Below are positions 39,586 through 52,889 of a DNA stretch of 64,000 bases, in pieces (within the stretch, counting starts at the first letter, position 1; every line of letters begins with the position of its first letter). The DNA comes from Serinus canaria. Taxonomy: Eukaryota; Chordata; Aves; Passeriformes; Fringillidae. The stretch lies in assembly GCF_022539315.1 (NCBI RefSeq), contig NC_066316.1, forward strand, positions 99,814,179 through 99,878,178, read 5' to 3'. Under the pieces are notes generated by a model. That model did not search any database, was not told where the DNA came from, and saw only the letters and a program-made list of their open reading frames with translations. The position numbers and the translations under genes were made by a program.

Positions 39586-39775
39586 TTTCCCTTCCCTGCC
39601 CTTCCCTTCCCTTCCCTTCCCTTCCCTTCCCTTCCCGTCCTTCCCTTCCCTTCCCTTCCCTTCCCTTCCCTTCCCTTCCCTTCCCTTCCCTTCCCTTCCC
39701 TTCCCTTACCTTCCCTTACCTTCCCTTCCCTTCCCTTACCTTACCTTACCTTACCTTACCTTCCTTCTTTTCTTG
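39586..39775 (+). repeat. (TTCCC)n pentanucleotide tract grading into (TTACC)n
   Basis: A tract of about 175-190 bases of tandem TTCCC with two interruptions (tgcc near 39597 and cgtcc near 39636). From 39707 TTACC units appear between TTCCC units, and 39736-39760 is pure TTACC, before decay into ttccttcttttctt. The plus strand is almost pure pyrimidine and the minus strand is (GGGAA)n. A 116-codon frame across it (FPSLPFPSL repeats) is an artefact of the repeat. Confidence 0.97.
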
Positions 39776-42700
39776 TGTTATTGTTGTTGGTTTTTTTCTT
39801 TTGTTTTAAAAAGGCTATCCAACATAGAAAATGTAAGGTTTTTATTAATTTTAGTTTATCGTTGGGACCTATTTATTGGCATAAACTCTCTAGTTTCATA
39901 GACTAAATAAAGGTTATGTTTGGCAAAGTAATTTCCTGTATCCCTTACGCAGTCAGTTCTAAACAATTTTTGAGAGAAAATGACTGACTGGCTACCATTT
40001 AAAGCCTCAGTGATATAAAGATCTCTATAAGCATAGTTACAAAAGATTATCCACAATGGGTTAGCTCAGCATCTTGCAGCAACCAGAAATGGAAGTCAGA
40101 GCACACAGAATAAGATTTCTGTACAAGTGTAAGGAATGTCTGTGGCATGAAATGTCAAACATGAGTGACATTTGAGAATGGCCTTAAATACTGATACAAA
40201 TGAATTCACAGAGGTCCTGCTGCTCCTGAAAACATAATATAGAACTATAATTTTGCCCCTCTCTTGTGTGGATCACAGTGTTTATGTCAGCCCTGTCCTC
40301 AGCCTACTGTTGCTGCTCTTGCCCTCACAGTTTATAACAGCTTGGTACATTGCCATATGAGGACCCAGCAAGTTAACTGAAAACACTGTAGGAGAAAAAC
40401 AGTTTCAATTTTTATCTGGTATTTAATGTACTTATCTTGTATTTAGTCTTGCAGATCAGTGTTTGGGTTGCAAGCAATAATATACTAACATTGCTCTGAT
40501 CTTTTTTTCTTTTGAAAAGGGATAGTTTTATTTAGAAGTTTCATATTGGTAAATATTTGTCATGATAAAAAATATGTATGTCTGCGCATATAATTAGGAA
40601 AACTAAACAGAAGATTTTTGATTAATTTTCCAGTTCTGGTTAAAGCTTTTTTCATCTCTGTGGGGGTCATCACTTTATTTTTCATGCTGTGACAATGCTG
40701 TATGAATTTGTAAATTTAGCACAAACAGTTTTAGTTTGTAGGGTGCGATGGGCAATAACCATTATATCAACAATTTATGTATTTTTTCCTTCATAAAGGT
40801 GGTGGGCCTTTGAGAAGATGACTGATGTTTCCTTCATCTGGATCAGACAGAGCTTTTTTGAGAGAGGATGTGCTCCTTGAGAGCTTTTGAAGACAAAAAG
40901 GAAGCATATCAGAAAGAAGAGGATATATGAAAACACAGTGAGCAAGAAAATGGAGCACACCAGAGTTTGGGAGACTTTGGAGAAGATGGTGATATATGAT
41001 GCAGTTGTGCTGCTGACAGGATGGAAGTCTGTGGAGTTTGCAATACAGAAAACTGTCAAGGTGCTGGTTAGGTCAAACCCAGTGGAAGAGCTCACCTGCA
41101 AGAAAGAAGTGGATAGGGAGGTTCCATTAAAAACCCTTTTGGTTGTTTTAGCATAACAGAATAGTGAAATTTCCCCCTTAAAACTCCAGCTTGCCCTAGG
41201 GTCATAGCAATGCTTTTTCAGCTGAATTAGTGTAAGTTTGTGCTTACAGCTAAGATAAATACGACCTATTAATTTATTTATTATTGATTTCTGCTCACAA
41301 ATTAATATCAGCAGGTGTCATCCCATCACAAGAATTAGTGATACAAATGTGATTCCCAGAGCATGGGGAAAGAGGATGTTGCAGTCCATGTGTACACATT
41401 TTGGTGGGGTCTAAGACAGTTTTGGATCTGAGAGCTGCTTTTCAGCTGTAGTAAAAGAAGGCTGTAGTTTAATTTGAATTTCTAGGTTCAGCTCTTCCAG
41501 GTTACTTACTCAACTAATACTAAGCCTGGAGAAATCGTGCTGTTGGGATACAATTACTAAAAGTACCATGATTTGTAATTAAACACTAATCGTTGCATAA
41601 AATGATAATAGAATAAAGGTACTTGATATTTTTCATTCTCCTGGCAAAAGTCCTCTATACATGCCATTTTCTCAGGGGTGTGATTAGCAGAATCTGACTG
41701 AATTAAAGAGTAGGGCAGGGCACACAATAGCACACAGGACTATTGTTTTTCTGTTGAAAGAGAATTGTTGGTGGTTTGAGGAACATTTGAAACTGATGAA
41801 AGCATTAGGTGCTATTCTATCCCCAGTCTCTGCCCATGTGTCCTGCTGTGTTCCCTGTATCTGCAATAGCAATCACCTATGTGACTCTGGCTTTGCTTGT
41901 CAAGAAAATGATCCAGGTGGAAATTAATACTATTTTGGTTTTGTCAGACTACATTTTAGTCTCTTTCGTCTTCCCTTGTGGCAGGAACAAGCATTTAGCA
42001 TGAGGATTTAGGAAAAGAGAATGGAAAAGGGTAAGATATTTGTTTTGGCAGTGGCCTTTGTCAGCTTATGTTGGTCATATGGTCTCATGTCAGCTTAAGT
42101 TAACTGTCAATACTAACTTGATTTAGAAGGCAATAACAGAGCAACTGGACACCTTCTGCTTTTTCTGGTGTGCATACACCAGACTCAGTCCCAATCTTTT
42201 GTGTAGGACGGGGCTCTCTCCACACATTTCTCTGGATTCTGGGACAGAAAGTAGGTGTGGATGTCCTTAGAGCCTTTCTCCATCTAGACTGCATGTACCC
42301 ATTTCCTGCTATGTGCACCTGTGCATACTCTCTCCCCCTGCCTCACATGGAATTTGTGCAGACCAGTATACTCAGGGCTAGGTCCCCCCACAAATTCTCT
42401 GTAAATAAACCATATTTCCTTTTAGATTCTTATCCCACAATTGATTTATTCCTTTTGTAAATACATAGGGCAGCAATCTCAAGGTGTAGAGGAGTTTTCA
42501 ACATCTTTGGCTGGTTTCCATGTCAGTTTGCAGCACAGTGTCATGTGTTTGCCTGTGAGAAGAAAAGGACTCTGTACCTGATCTAGCCACCCTTTGTCAT
42601 CTGTGGTGGATGCCATGGCAAACTACCTTATTCAGTATTTACTCTGACACAGGAGAATTTTAAAGGAACAATATTTATAGGGAAAAGGAATGTCTCTTTT

Positions 42701-45700
42701 TAAATCAGTTGTTATTTAGAATAATTTCTCTCACGTGTAGTCTTCATTTCAAATAAAAAATTAAGTTACTTCTAGTCAGAATAAAACCAGTGTCATAACT
42801 GGCACATTATTTATAGATATAAGAAGAAAGATAGGAAAAAATAAACCAAAAGTAGGCATTTTTCCTTTTAAATCCAGGCCTAAACTGCCACAGCAGCTAT
42901 TATACCTGGGATATATGGAGGATTAAAAGGCCAGTGTCAAATCAGTTAATCTTGTGATAGCAGATATTATTTTTAATCTTTCTGAACTCTTCTCCTTATA
43001 TTATTATTTCATTCTTTCATGGCTTTGGAAATACACAAGAAGGAAAAACTTGCACTGTTACCTTTGTATTGGCTTGCTGAATCTCAACATATCTAAATCT
43101 CTAGAAATTATTCAAAAGTGGTAGAATTGAAAACTGGTCTGAATATTATAAAGGGTTTGGTTATATTCAGTATAAGACTGAAAGTCTTCTAGTACTCCCA
43201 GATCTGTATCAACTCAGGAAAAGATTTTCCAGGGTGTAATAGCAAAAACACGTCAACATCACAACTTGTTATGTAGTGACATCACTCTTTTGGTTATATG
43301 AAAAATAAGGTTACCATAAATAATCTATATAAAAAAGTTAAACTTTGACTAAGTAATGGGGACAAGGGAAGACTAGTGTTTGTTAACCTTTTTTGCTTTT
43401 CTCTGTATTACTGATAACTGGTGATTTCCATGATGTATATGTCACTAATGTCTATTATTGGCTTGTGGGGGTTCTGCTTCTTGGTTTTAGTGGTAACAGC
43501 CAATGCTGTGATACAGTACAGGTGGAATGAGGTTTTAAATAGATGGCATTCACTGGCACATAGAAACTTCTGAACTCTAATTGTTTTCCCTTATTTTTTA
43601 ACTTGGTGTAGATGAGGACTCAGATAAAAGGCTATGGACTGCAACGCTTAACATAGCATTTTGTCCTCATTTGAAACTCAGATTTTTCCACTGTGTCCCT
43701 GCACAAGAAATTTAGAAGATTGTGCACCTAAAACCAAGTGCCCAAATACCAGCAAGTCACATAAGAGTTAAACTGGATAAAGATTCTCAGTCTAAAACTC
43801 CTTGGGGGCCTGCAAGCATTAGGAAGACATCTTTACCTGAGATCCATAACTTGGAGTCCTTTCCTAGCCTCCTGATTTTTGCATGAGTTCTCAAGTTGTT
43901 GGTGGGCTACTCTGTAAAGGGTACTCCAGCTATTGCCAATACCAACATTATTTCAAATTAAGTTTTGGCTAATGTGTTTTGCATGCAACCTGATCCAGCT
44001 ACATCAAGGTGAGACTTTGCAATGATGTCAGTGCTTGGGATTGTGTGAAAAAGCATAGAAACAACTCTTTTTCTTCCTTAGGTATATTTGTACTTATGGT
44101 ATCTTCAGGGTAAGGCAAAAGAGAGTTTTGGATGAGTTTATTCTTTCTCTCTTTATTTTTTGTCAATTTTATCTTAAATCTCAGTTTTCATTTGGAGGGA
44201 TAGAAGTGATAATATTAGCTGTTTGAAAAATGTGTTGTTCTGCAATCACATTTTCTTGAAAACAACAAACTAAAAAAATAAGGCTGTTACCCCTGACTGG
44301 TTAAAAAAAACCAAAAAACTAATTGAAATAGTAATGGTGTTTCTCGTAGAGTTATTCTGATGCTTAACTACTGTATCTGAAATAATAGTTATGGGGTTTT
44401 CAGATACATCGTGAGCCACATACAAATGGCTACATTTTCAAAATACAGTAAAATATGCAAGAGCTAAATATTTGTTACTGGATTCTATCAGCTGAAGAGA
44501 TTTATGACCTGACTTATGAGGAAAAAAATATTTCCAGTTAGGCACAAGTTATAGCTTATCTTCCCCTCTAATATGTTAACAAATTGACAGTAAATAAAAA
44601 GAATGTAAATGCTATATATTCTTTTTTGCTACCTTTTACTTTTGGCTGCATGAATTTGCAGAGAGTTTTTTGAGTTATATTTAACAGCCACAGAAGACAA
44701 AGTCAGACTTTCCATTCACTTTAAAGTAGGAGGACTTGTTTATTAGTCGTTTTAGTAAAACCCAGTGATTTTCCTGTCACCTGTGTAGTGCTAGTGATCC
44801 TAGACTGTTCTAAGAGACATTTCTATAAAATGTTGGAAGATGTTTGAAAGCAAAATGTATCTTGCAAAGTCTTAGGAAATTATGACTTTTTCATAAATAG
44901 GCAAGAAACTACAGGGTTACTTATACAGAGAATATGGTGTGATTTCCAAACCACTGCTTTCACAGTCAATGAAACAGACTAGTAAGATAATAGATTTAGG
45001 AGCAGGAATAATATCTAGCAGTAAAACAGATTTCAGAAATCTGTAGCCTTGAGATAATTGACATGTGCTTTAAAATTACTTGGAGGTGAGACCATATTTC
45101 TGCTGTGATTCTGAAGTGACTCAGTACAATGCACTCATTGGTGCCTGAAACTTTATACCATTTTACAGTATGATTATTAGTGGAAATACCGACTAATTGC
45201 TCTAAAAGAAAAAAAGCTTTGGGCAGAACAAAAATTATCCATTCTATCTGAAATGGATTGAGGCAACATAAAGACATCTGTATCAGCATGGTTATACACC
45301 CAGTAAAAACAAAAGAGAGAAGCTGCTACCAGAGCTTCATAGGAGTTTTACAGATTTTACTTGTTTCGACATCAGATGATTTGTCAGACTTTAAATATAT
45401 TTTCTTACATATGTAAATATGTGATGGATTGTGCCTGCTGAGGTTAAACTCTTCTTGAAGCTTTCGAATTAATCAAATGTGGTTTGCAAAGTTATAGTTT
45501 TACAGACTGAAATATGACATCCACCTGTCTATAGGGTTTAATTTCGTTCTGTCAATAAATCAGGAAACATGGATTAACGCAATGAAAAATAAATAAAAGA
45601 AAAAATCAGGATGATTTAAATGTACTGATGTAATGTTTTTTCCTAATGTGCAGTTAAAGAAGGGGTTATGTCATGATGTACAAGCCACTGAAATTATCAC

Positions 45701-45930
45701 ATGGAAAATTACCCTCCTATCACTTGCTTCCAGATCAGATATTAGAGGATTACACTAACTTGTGTGGATTGTCTCAGGGGTGTCTCTTTCACATGTAGAT
45801 CATCAGATGCCTTAAGTGCCTTTCAGTCACTGTTTTTACTGAGTACAGCAGTTGAACTGAGTTACATTGAGAATGAATTTGTTGGATTTCTTGCTCCATG
45901 AGAAAGCATCTGATCATTCTAGGGTGTTTT

Positions 45931-45953
45931 TTTGTTGTTGTTGTTGTTGTTGT
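45931..45953 (+). repeat. (TTG)7 microsatellite
   Basis: About seven uninterrupted TTG units follow a T run (tttttttgttgttgttg). Confidence 0.9.
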
Positions 45954-46918
45954 TTTATCATTGCTAAACCAATATGGCAGGGCTGCATTTGCTAAAATTA
46001 GAATTAAGGAGAGCAAATCAATTTACCTTGAGTGGTGAAGATGGTTATACTGTTACAGATATTCAGCATGAGTAGCAAGCATTAGAAAGTATCTTGAGAG
46101 AAGTTTATCAACCAAAGCTTTGATTTGGTACAGTGACACTTTTTGTGATCCACCATTGTCCAGATTCTTCATTTTATCATCTATCAGCTCTATTGTATTA
46201 GGCAGGAAGATGTGACAATAAAGGCTGAGCAAGACTATGCTTAGGAAGTAATATCTTTTATTAAACAGAAGAAGAAGAAGGAAAGGAAAATATTATCAAT
46301 GTAATGAGAATAGCAGCCATGGTTTCACTTTCTGAGTCCTTATTATAGAACAGTCAATGTACAGGAACAAGCTTTCTGAAGCCTTGCTTATACTGAGATT
46401 TTGACACATAAGTTTCACTCTGATGATTCTCAGTCAGCAGCCAGAACATCTATTTGCTGTCCCTGTCTTGTTTGTACATGGAACACCAGTTGGATTGGAT
46501 GCCTTGAACTCGGTACCCACACCATAGTTCAGACTACCGTGCTCTGAGGAAGGATGTGGGGAAACTTCATCTTTTTGCATAATAGCATAAAGGGTGAACT
46601 CTTACTCAGAAAAAGGAAGGGATTCTCCTGCCCCTCTCTTTCCCCCAGCAGTCTGAGCACACATTTGATGAGAAATAAAACACTACTCATAGCAGACTTT
46701 TCCCTGGTCTGCCTTAGAACTCATCATTAGATGGTATTCCGTCTTCAACAGCCACAAAGTAGATCTGGGGCTAAGGCTCTCTTCTGTAAGTTCTCAGGCT
46801 GAGTAGAGGAGATCAGTGAGCTCAAAGCTTCTGTATCTCAGTTGAATCAGCAAAACAAAGTCAATTACAGAATATAGTGACTAACAGGATGGAACAAAAA
46901 TCCCAAGCATCCACACTT

Positions 46919-46937
46919 TGACCTTTGTAAAAGGTCA
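46919..46937. promoter_or_regulatory. Everted AGGTCA half-sites with 7-base spacer (possible nuclear-receptor site)
   Basis: TGACCT at 46919-46924 and AGGTCA at 46932-46937 are perfect nuclear-receptor half-sites in everted orientation, separated by ttgtaaa. The motif also forms an 8-bp stem with a 3-base loop. A chance match is quite possible in 64 kb and no promoter is visible nearby, so function is only a suggestion. Confidence 0.25.
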
Positions 46938-49900
46938 CAGTTACCTGTGTGGTGGTCTAGGCTCTGGCAGGATGCTCAACGTTGTTTGTTGGTTCCTCAG
47001 ACTTTTGTCAAAGACAGAGCTTCCTTTAGCTGTCCTTACAGTGCCCTCCGGAGGTGCTCAGAGCCACCTACAAGTGGTGTTTTTAGGGAACTTGTGACCA
47101 CAGAGCTGTTCTCAAACTAGTGGAGCTCAGTGTAAACTCTGATGTCCACCCACTATAAACCACAGTAACTAGGGACTTTTGTTAAAGGCATATGGAGTAA
47201 GGAGTATTTAAAGGAGAAAGAAGGATAACTGTAAAAAGACAAAAGAGAAAACTCTTCTCCCAAGTCTGAACATTGGAAGTAGAAGAGGGGTGGAGTGATG
47301 AGTATGAAGATAAGTGAAAATTGGAGTAGAAGGAGATGAAAGAAGAGAGATGAATGATATAGATGATGCTGGTGAAGAATGAACACAAGGAAGCAGGGAT
47401 TGGAAGAGTATTTCTCATTATTCACATTCACCCAGGTCATTAACATGCTACCGTCCTACGCTTGCTGATGAATGTTTTCAGTATAGATCAATAGCTTGAT
47501 TTACTCTACAGCTGTCTTGTATTTTTCAATTTGCTAATGTTTAGCTATATTAAATAGTTCAGTGTCTTCTCTTGTAAGGTAAAACTAACTTTTAATGAAA
47601 GCAACAGGTCTAATTAAATGGTCTGTCCTAGGATTTGCCACTGTTGTGATTCCTTTCTCCACGGTGATCAATCTTGGTTGCCAAATCAAACAAACAAGAA
47701 AAAATAGTAAGTCCTAGGTTGAAATTATTTTGAATTTAATCACTGCATAATGTTTCCCAGATGAGACTGTGCATTCTCATAAATGTCTGCAGTTTGTTTC
47801 TTAACCATGGCACGGTTTGTCCATCCTTCTTAAAGTGAAAGTATAGCATTTTTCATGCAGACAAAAAACATCTAACAAAAACAACTGGAAAGCCACTCAG
47901 CTTATCCAGACCAGGATAGAGATCTGATTATTTCTTCACTCTAATTATGCTTATATCAGATTTGTCAAGGAAACTGAAGAACTAAGAAATGATTTAGTGT
48001 GAAAAGAAAATAAAAGTGTGATGATGATTCCAAATAAAATAAATGGAAGCTAGGGACACCATCTGCATTGAAGATGATGACATTTAGATGCCTACCTCTC
48101 TTCAGCCTTTGACTAAACCTGTTATTTTCCTGTCTTTGCAAAGACAGTTTATCAAACAATTCGACAAATTAATTGCTTTGTAAAGTAATCAAGTTGGTGC
48201 CACCCTGCAGGTTACAAGAGGTCTATGGTAATTTTTGCCTCTATAATGATCTTGAGTTTTCTAATGTACTTTTGCTAGCAGCGGTGGGATGTATGTGTGG
48301 GTGTTAGGGTTTTTGTTTGGTTGTTGGGGTATTTTTTTTGCATTAGGAAGCCTGTTTTAATGCTTCATATATCTAACAGCTGCCTTAAAAACAATGGACA
48401 GATTTTTTTTCTTATCTAGAGAAATAGCCAAAATGATTGATTCATTTAAATTGTAAATTCAGAACATTTGGTAATCTATTTAGCTGACTGAAGCACTAAC
48501 TCTGTCATTTTTCCTGCTCCATGTAAAGCTTCTACAAGCTTCTCCACCACAGCACACATTTGCCTGTGATTTCTTTTTCTTATTTTGGCATTGCTTCATA
48601 ATTCTTCAGTAAAGTGAGTTTCAGCTTACACCAGAAGGAAGCAAAAGGAAGGCCCTTCCATATCCTTAGGGAAGGCAAAGTGTATTTGCAGAGAAAATGC
48701 ATGGAGTAACAGCAGCAATAATGTGTTGACTTTGCTGTCTTCTCACATACACTTTCATAAAAGCATTTGAGAAGGAAGGGATTGCTATGGGGAAAAAAAC
48801 TTCTATCAAGTTCAAGTGTCTGGAAAAGTTCATGCTTTTTCCTTGAGCTCTCTGTTTTGTGAGCTTTCCTAGGGCAGAGTGAACATGAGCTTCAAGGTGC
48901 TAAACAGACAACATGAAAGAGCATAAGTTTCAACAGAAAAAAATATTGGAAATGCCTGCCCCTGACCATCATTCAGAGAGAAGGGAAGTGTGGCTTAGAC
49001 TCACACTTCTTCTCCTAGGGGAAAGAAGTCATTTCTGGAAAGCAAAGTTCAACAACAGATGAACTCACACAAATGAAGGAAATTGCTGTCTTCTGCCTCC
49101 CTGGCTGTTCCTGCTAAGGGAAAACATACATTTCCCATAGTCGAGCTCTCAAGTTTTTTCTTTATCTTGATAAAGATGTTTGCCCATCTTCTTCCTATTA
49201 GTAGTTTCTTAGACCAATGCTTTTCTTTTCTGTTAGTCCATTCTGAGACTGAGAAAATTGTCTCTGTGGCAGCTGCTGGAAAAGTTTGGATTGAAAAGTA
49301 ATATCCTGAATAACAATCACATATTTTAGCTGCCTTTTAATAGGATTTAGAAGGTGGAACCAGGAGAGCTACCATAATGTGAACCAACATATACTCTGCA
49401 GGCTAGGGACAGCCTATTGATTGCAGCATGTGAGCTCTTTACCTAAAGAGCTTTTATGGGGGGGGAAATGGCGATCAAAGGCTTGTGGGGACATTTTGTC
49501 AGAGCTTTTGGAATGGCTGGTGGACAGGCATGCACCTTGAGGAGGAACACAGAACCTGTCTTTGTGAACTCCTAGGAATGCTGTGGCTATGTTTTCCAAA
49601 AGCAGTTTTTGGAGGATGTTAGCCCAGCTGTTGATATAGAACAGGGGGTGGAGAAGGCTGAATCACAGCCACCTCTCTTCCCTGCTCTCACAGGGGGACA
49701 GAGCTGTGATTTAGCCTGATCGCTAATGGGCCCCCATGAAAGAGGGAGAAACTATTTTCCACCTTTGTCACCACTTCTATAGAGCAGCCATTGAAAAATA
49801 CACAAATATAAAACAAAGAGGAAAGACCACCACATATTTTCTAGCATGTTCTATATATCGAATTAAGTGAGGATCCTTTGAAAGAAAAGAAACAACTCCA

Positions 49901-52737
49901 CACATGAAATAGTGTACATCACAGAGTTAGGGAAAGAACATATTTCTTTTTTTTTTCATCACAGTATTGAAGCTTATTTTTCTTTCAGTTTCAAACAATG
50001 TAAAAAAAATATAATTCCTGAAATAGATGTCTAATAAATTTGTTGCAGATGTACATGACATTTAAAATCTGTAAGACTTAAATGTCCCTACTTTAAATTC
50101 AAGGGAAAAGCCTTGTATATTGGAATGAAATTTTATTTTTACATTGACCAATCAGATGCTTTGACATTAGTGAACTTTGTTTTTTCCTTCAGAAGAAAGT
50201 GTAGACAAAAGTGATTGAATTTTAAAGTGTTTTGATTTTGACAGAATTATATTTTCTGTTAAAAAACAGCTTACCTGAAGTTATTCTGGCATCCTGGACC
50301 GGTGTCACTTGCATAAACAGAGTTCACTGACTAAACTACTCACTGGAGTAAACAGACTGTTGGCATTAGTAGGTAGTTCTTCCCTCTAGAGGAGAAAAGC
50401 TTTCATTACGTTTGCAGTGATCCAGATATTTTACGGCAGTGAAAGGGCACTTCAGAATTGTTCAGAGTACCAAGATCCAGAGAAAAATGCATCTTCTAGT
50501 GCCTTATAGACAGTTTTGTGTAGGCATTTTTTTTCTGATTCATCTAGTTTCCTGCTTTGCTAAAACCCAGTCATGCTTGCCATCCTTATTTGTGTTTATC
50601 CATCCCTGTTGCCTCCTGCAGCTTTCCTGCTAAGACATAATGTCACCTATACTCACTCTTTTCAGCTCTGAATTTCTAATTAAGCAGTGATGTACTGGCA
50701 GACAGTAGTATCCAAAGTCTCAATTCCCTTGATGAGAGACAAAGTAGAAAGAAGAGCAAACAGTCCATTTGGCCACCAAAGTGTAGCATGCTCTTTGCAG
50801 AAAACACAGTCATTTCCATTTGCTGTTAAATGAACATATTTCTGTTTCTTTGGAGTTCACAAGCTGAAACTTTCGAGGCATTGTGGTCTCACCATGTTTG
50901 GATTGCTTTTCCCAAAGGATAGCAAAAAGTATGTGGCTGCCCACTTACATTTCTCTCTTGGCTGAAAAGCTTGGGCTACTGATAAAATGGGACTCACTTA
51001 TATTTTGAAAATTACTTAGTTTTTCTTATGTTTCTACTGAGGAGTAGAGAAAGTGCTCAGTATGGGACAAATATCTGTTTTGGAAAGGTCTGAATGAAAG
51101 GACAAAAAATAAAGAAAAAACAAGTGTAAACTGGGATGTTAAACAAAAACAGTGAAAATTGACTAGCTCCATCATTACCCAGTAACTCAAAGCTTTTATG
51201 GCCTCACTTTACAAAGGCCACATATAGAAAATATACAGCCTCCCCCCAAGCTCTGTATTGCTGTTGGGGCATTTACTCACTCAGATGACATCATTCAGGT
51301 CACAATTAGCCAGTAACAAAACAAGGCTGGGCAAATCATCCTTTATATTCAGTGGAATGCAGATGGGGGAAATAATTAGTCATGTATATCCCCTTTTGTG
51401 AACAGCTTCCTTGTGCTCTGGGAAGGGATGTCACACTGTAAATTAATCACTTGCAATCTGTCATTTCTGACCCACAATGGTAAAATAACTGTCCTGCTAA
51501 ATAATTTGCACTTGAAACGCTTGAAAACTCTTGTACTACTATTGACTGTACATGAGTCAGATTTGCAACTGATTGCTTAATCAATCTGGACCTTGGATCC
51601 TGGGTGCTGTTCTTATTCTGCTTGAACAAAGAAGCTGAGTAGCTTAGCTAAACCTGATGTGCATGGCCTTCTGTAGAAAATGATTTCTTGAGGTTTCTGG
51701 CCTTTAATCAGCATCTTCAAAAAGACCAGAAAGCCAAAGGGCCTATCTACCAGTTTTCTGATATACTTCTATACTTGTATGGAAATCTTCTTCCACTTAA
51801 ATGCCACTAGGTCTTTTCCTGAGCAATGTATCTCATCAGAAAAGGGCTTAGTGAACCAAAAGATATTTCTTAAAGGATAACTGTGGAAGTTAAAGTTGTG
51901 AAATCACTTGGGCTCATATTAGATAAAGCTAAATTATCTTACCTTCATAAGCAGCTGTGTCTGTCATTTGTAAAACAACGAAAATTGATTCTTCTCTGAA
52001 AGTAATTTAGCAAAAATTTAATTTTCTATATGATCTATTAAAAAACAAAAAGGTGAAAATAAATATCTTTTGCACATAAAGGAGGTAACTGACTGTGCAT
52101 TGGTAACAGACCACTACAGGTCAGAGGACAGAAATCAGTAATTTTGAAATAATGAACTTCTGAAGTGAAAATGCAGCAGGAAATTCCATTTTGGGCAATG
52201 CTGCAAATGAAGGAATTCTATTGTTCAGCAAGGACTTCCAACAAGTCTTTCCTGAGGGAAAAGGTAGGGAGCCGACCAGAGATGGCTTTAGGCAATTAAT
52301 GTGTTGCCATTATAAGGTTATTTTATCACAGGAGTGTTTGTGAGCAAAGTTTAAGTACCCCTAAGATTATCAAATTGTAACAAAGCATGTGGATACTTTA
52401 AAACCATGAGAAAACGGCTGTGCCTGCTTTGTTAGAGGGAAGAAGGCAGGTGTAAAGTATTATTTAATGTTTTAAATAGATTCAGTCTAGTAGGAGCAGA
52501 GATGGACTCTGCTGGAAGAAATTGAAAAAGTGTAGGAAGTAAAATTGATTTCTGGCAACCAGCACCTTCTAACCTTCTGCCTGCTAGTTTTGGAGATGAG
52601 AGAAGTGTAACTTTCTTTAAAAAGAGCTTGTGAAATATCAGTTAAAAACAAAACTTTTTTTTCTGCAAGTCCTGTGGCTATCTTGTTTATCAAACATTCC
52701 CCTTAAAAATCTTGTATTAAATCTTACTAATAGATTG

Positions 52738-52758
52738 AAAAAAAAAAAAGAAAAAAAA
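52738..52758 (+). repeat. A-rich run (A12 G A8)
   Basis: An A12 run, one G, then A8, lying about 100 bases upstream of the GC-rich block. No retroposon body is recognisable with it. Confidence 0.8.
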
Positions 52759-52889
52759 GAATGTTATGAAAAAGTGAATGAGTGTTACCGAAAGAGAAAG
52801 AAGGGAGAGAATCTCTGCTGAAGAGCAGGCGTGTGCTTAAGGCCTTTAGGATGCTCGTTCTCCTCCTACGGCCAGCGAAGTGCTCGCCC

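Larger units (their letters stand above)
39776..52737. other. Unique AT-rich non-coding DNA, no gene recognised
   Basis: Nearly 13 kb without a recognisable gene or transposon. Open frames reach about 110 codons and show no known domain. Small items are a (TTG)n microsatellite at 45.93 kb, a paired AGGTCA half-site motif at 46.92 kb and a purine-rich patch at 47.2-47.4 kb that creates minus-strand frames of biased composition. Confidence 0.5.

Noticed and set aside
39551..39901. 116-codon frame of FPSLPFPSL repeats
   Set aside because: It is a translation of the TTCCC pentanucleotide tract, not a gene.
40775..41126. Minus-strand frame with one hydrophobic segment (TLVCSIFLLTVFSYILFFL) and an acceptor-like ttctttcttgcag upstream
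   Set aside because: One hydrophobic stretch in AT-rich DNA is not evidence for a receptor. The stop-to-stop length of about 130 codons is expected by chance more than once in 64 kb, and no family motif was found.
46211..47160. Possible additional LTR (AATAAA near 46216 and a tttattaaac word)
   Set aside because: No paired TG...CA ends, no recognisable LTR body and no target duplication; too weak to annotate.
47153..47446. Overlapping minus-strand frames of 97 and 78 codons rich in Ser, Leu and Phe
   Set aside because: They are explained by a purine-rich plus-strand patch (gaagagagatgaatgat and similar), which biases the opposite strand to Ser, Leu and Phe codons.
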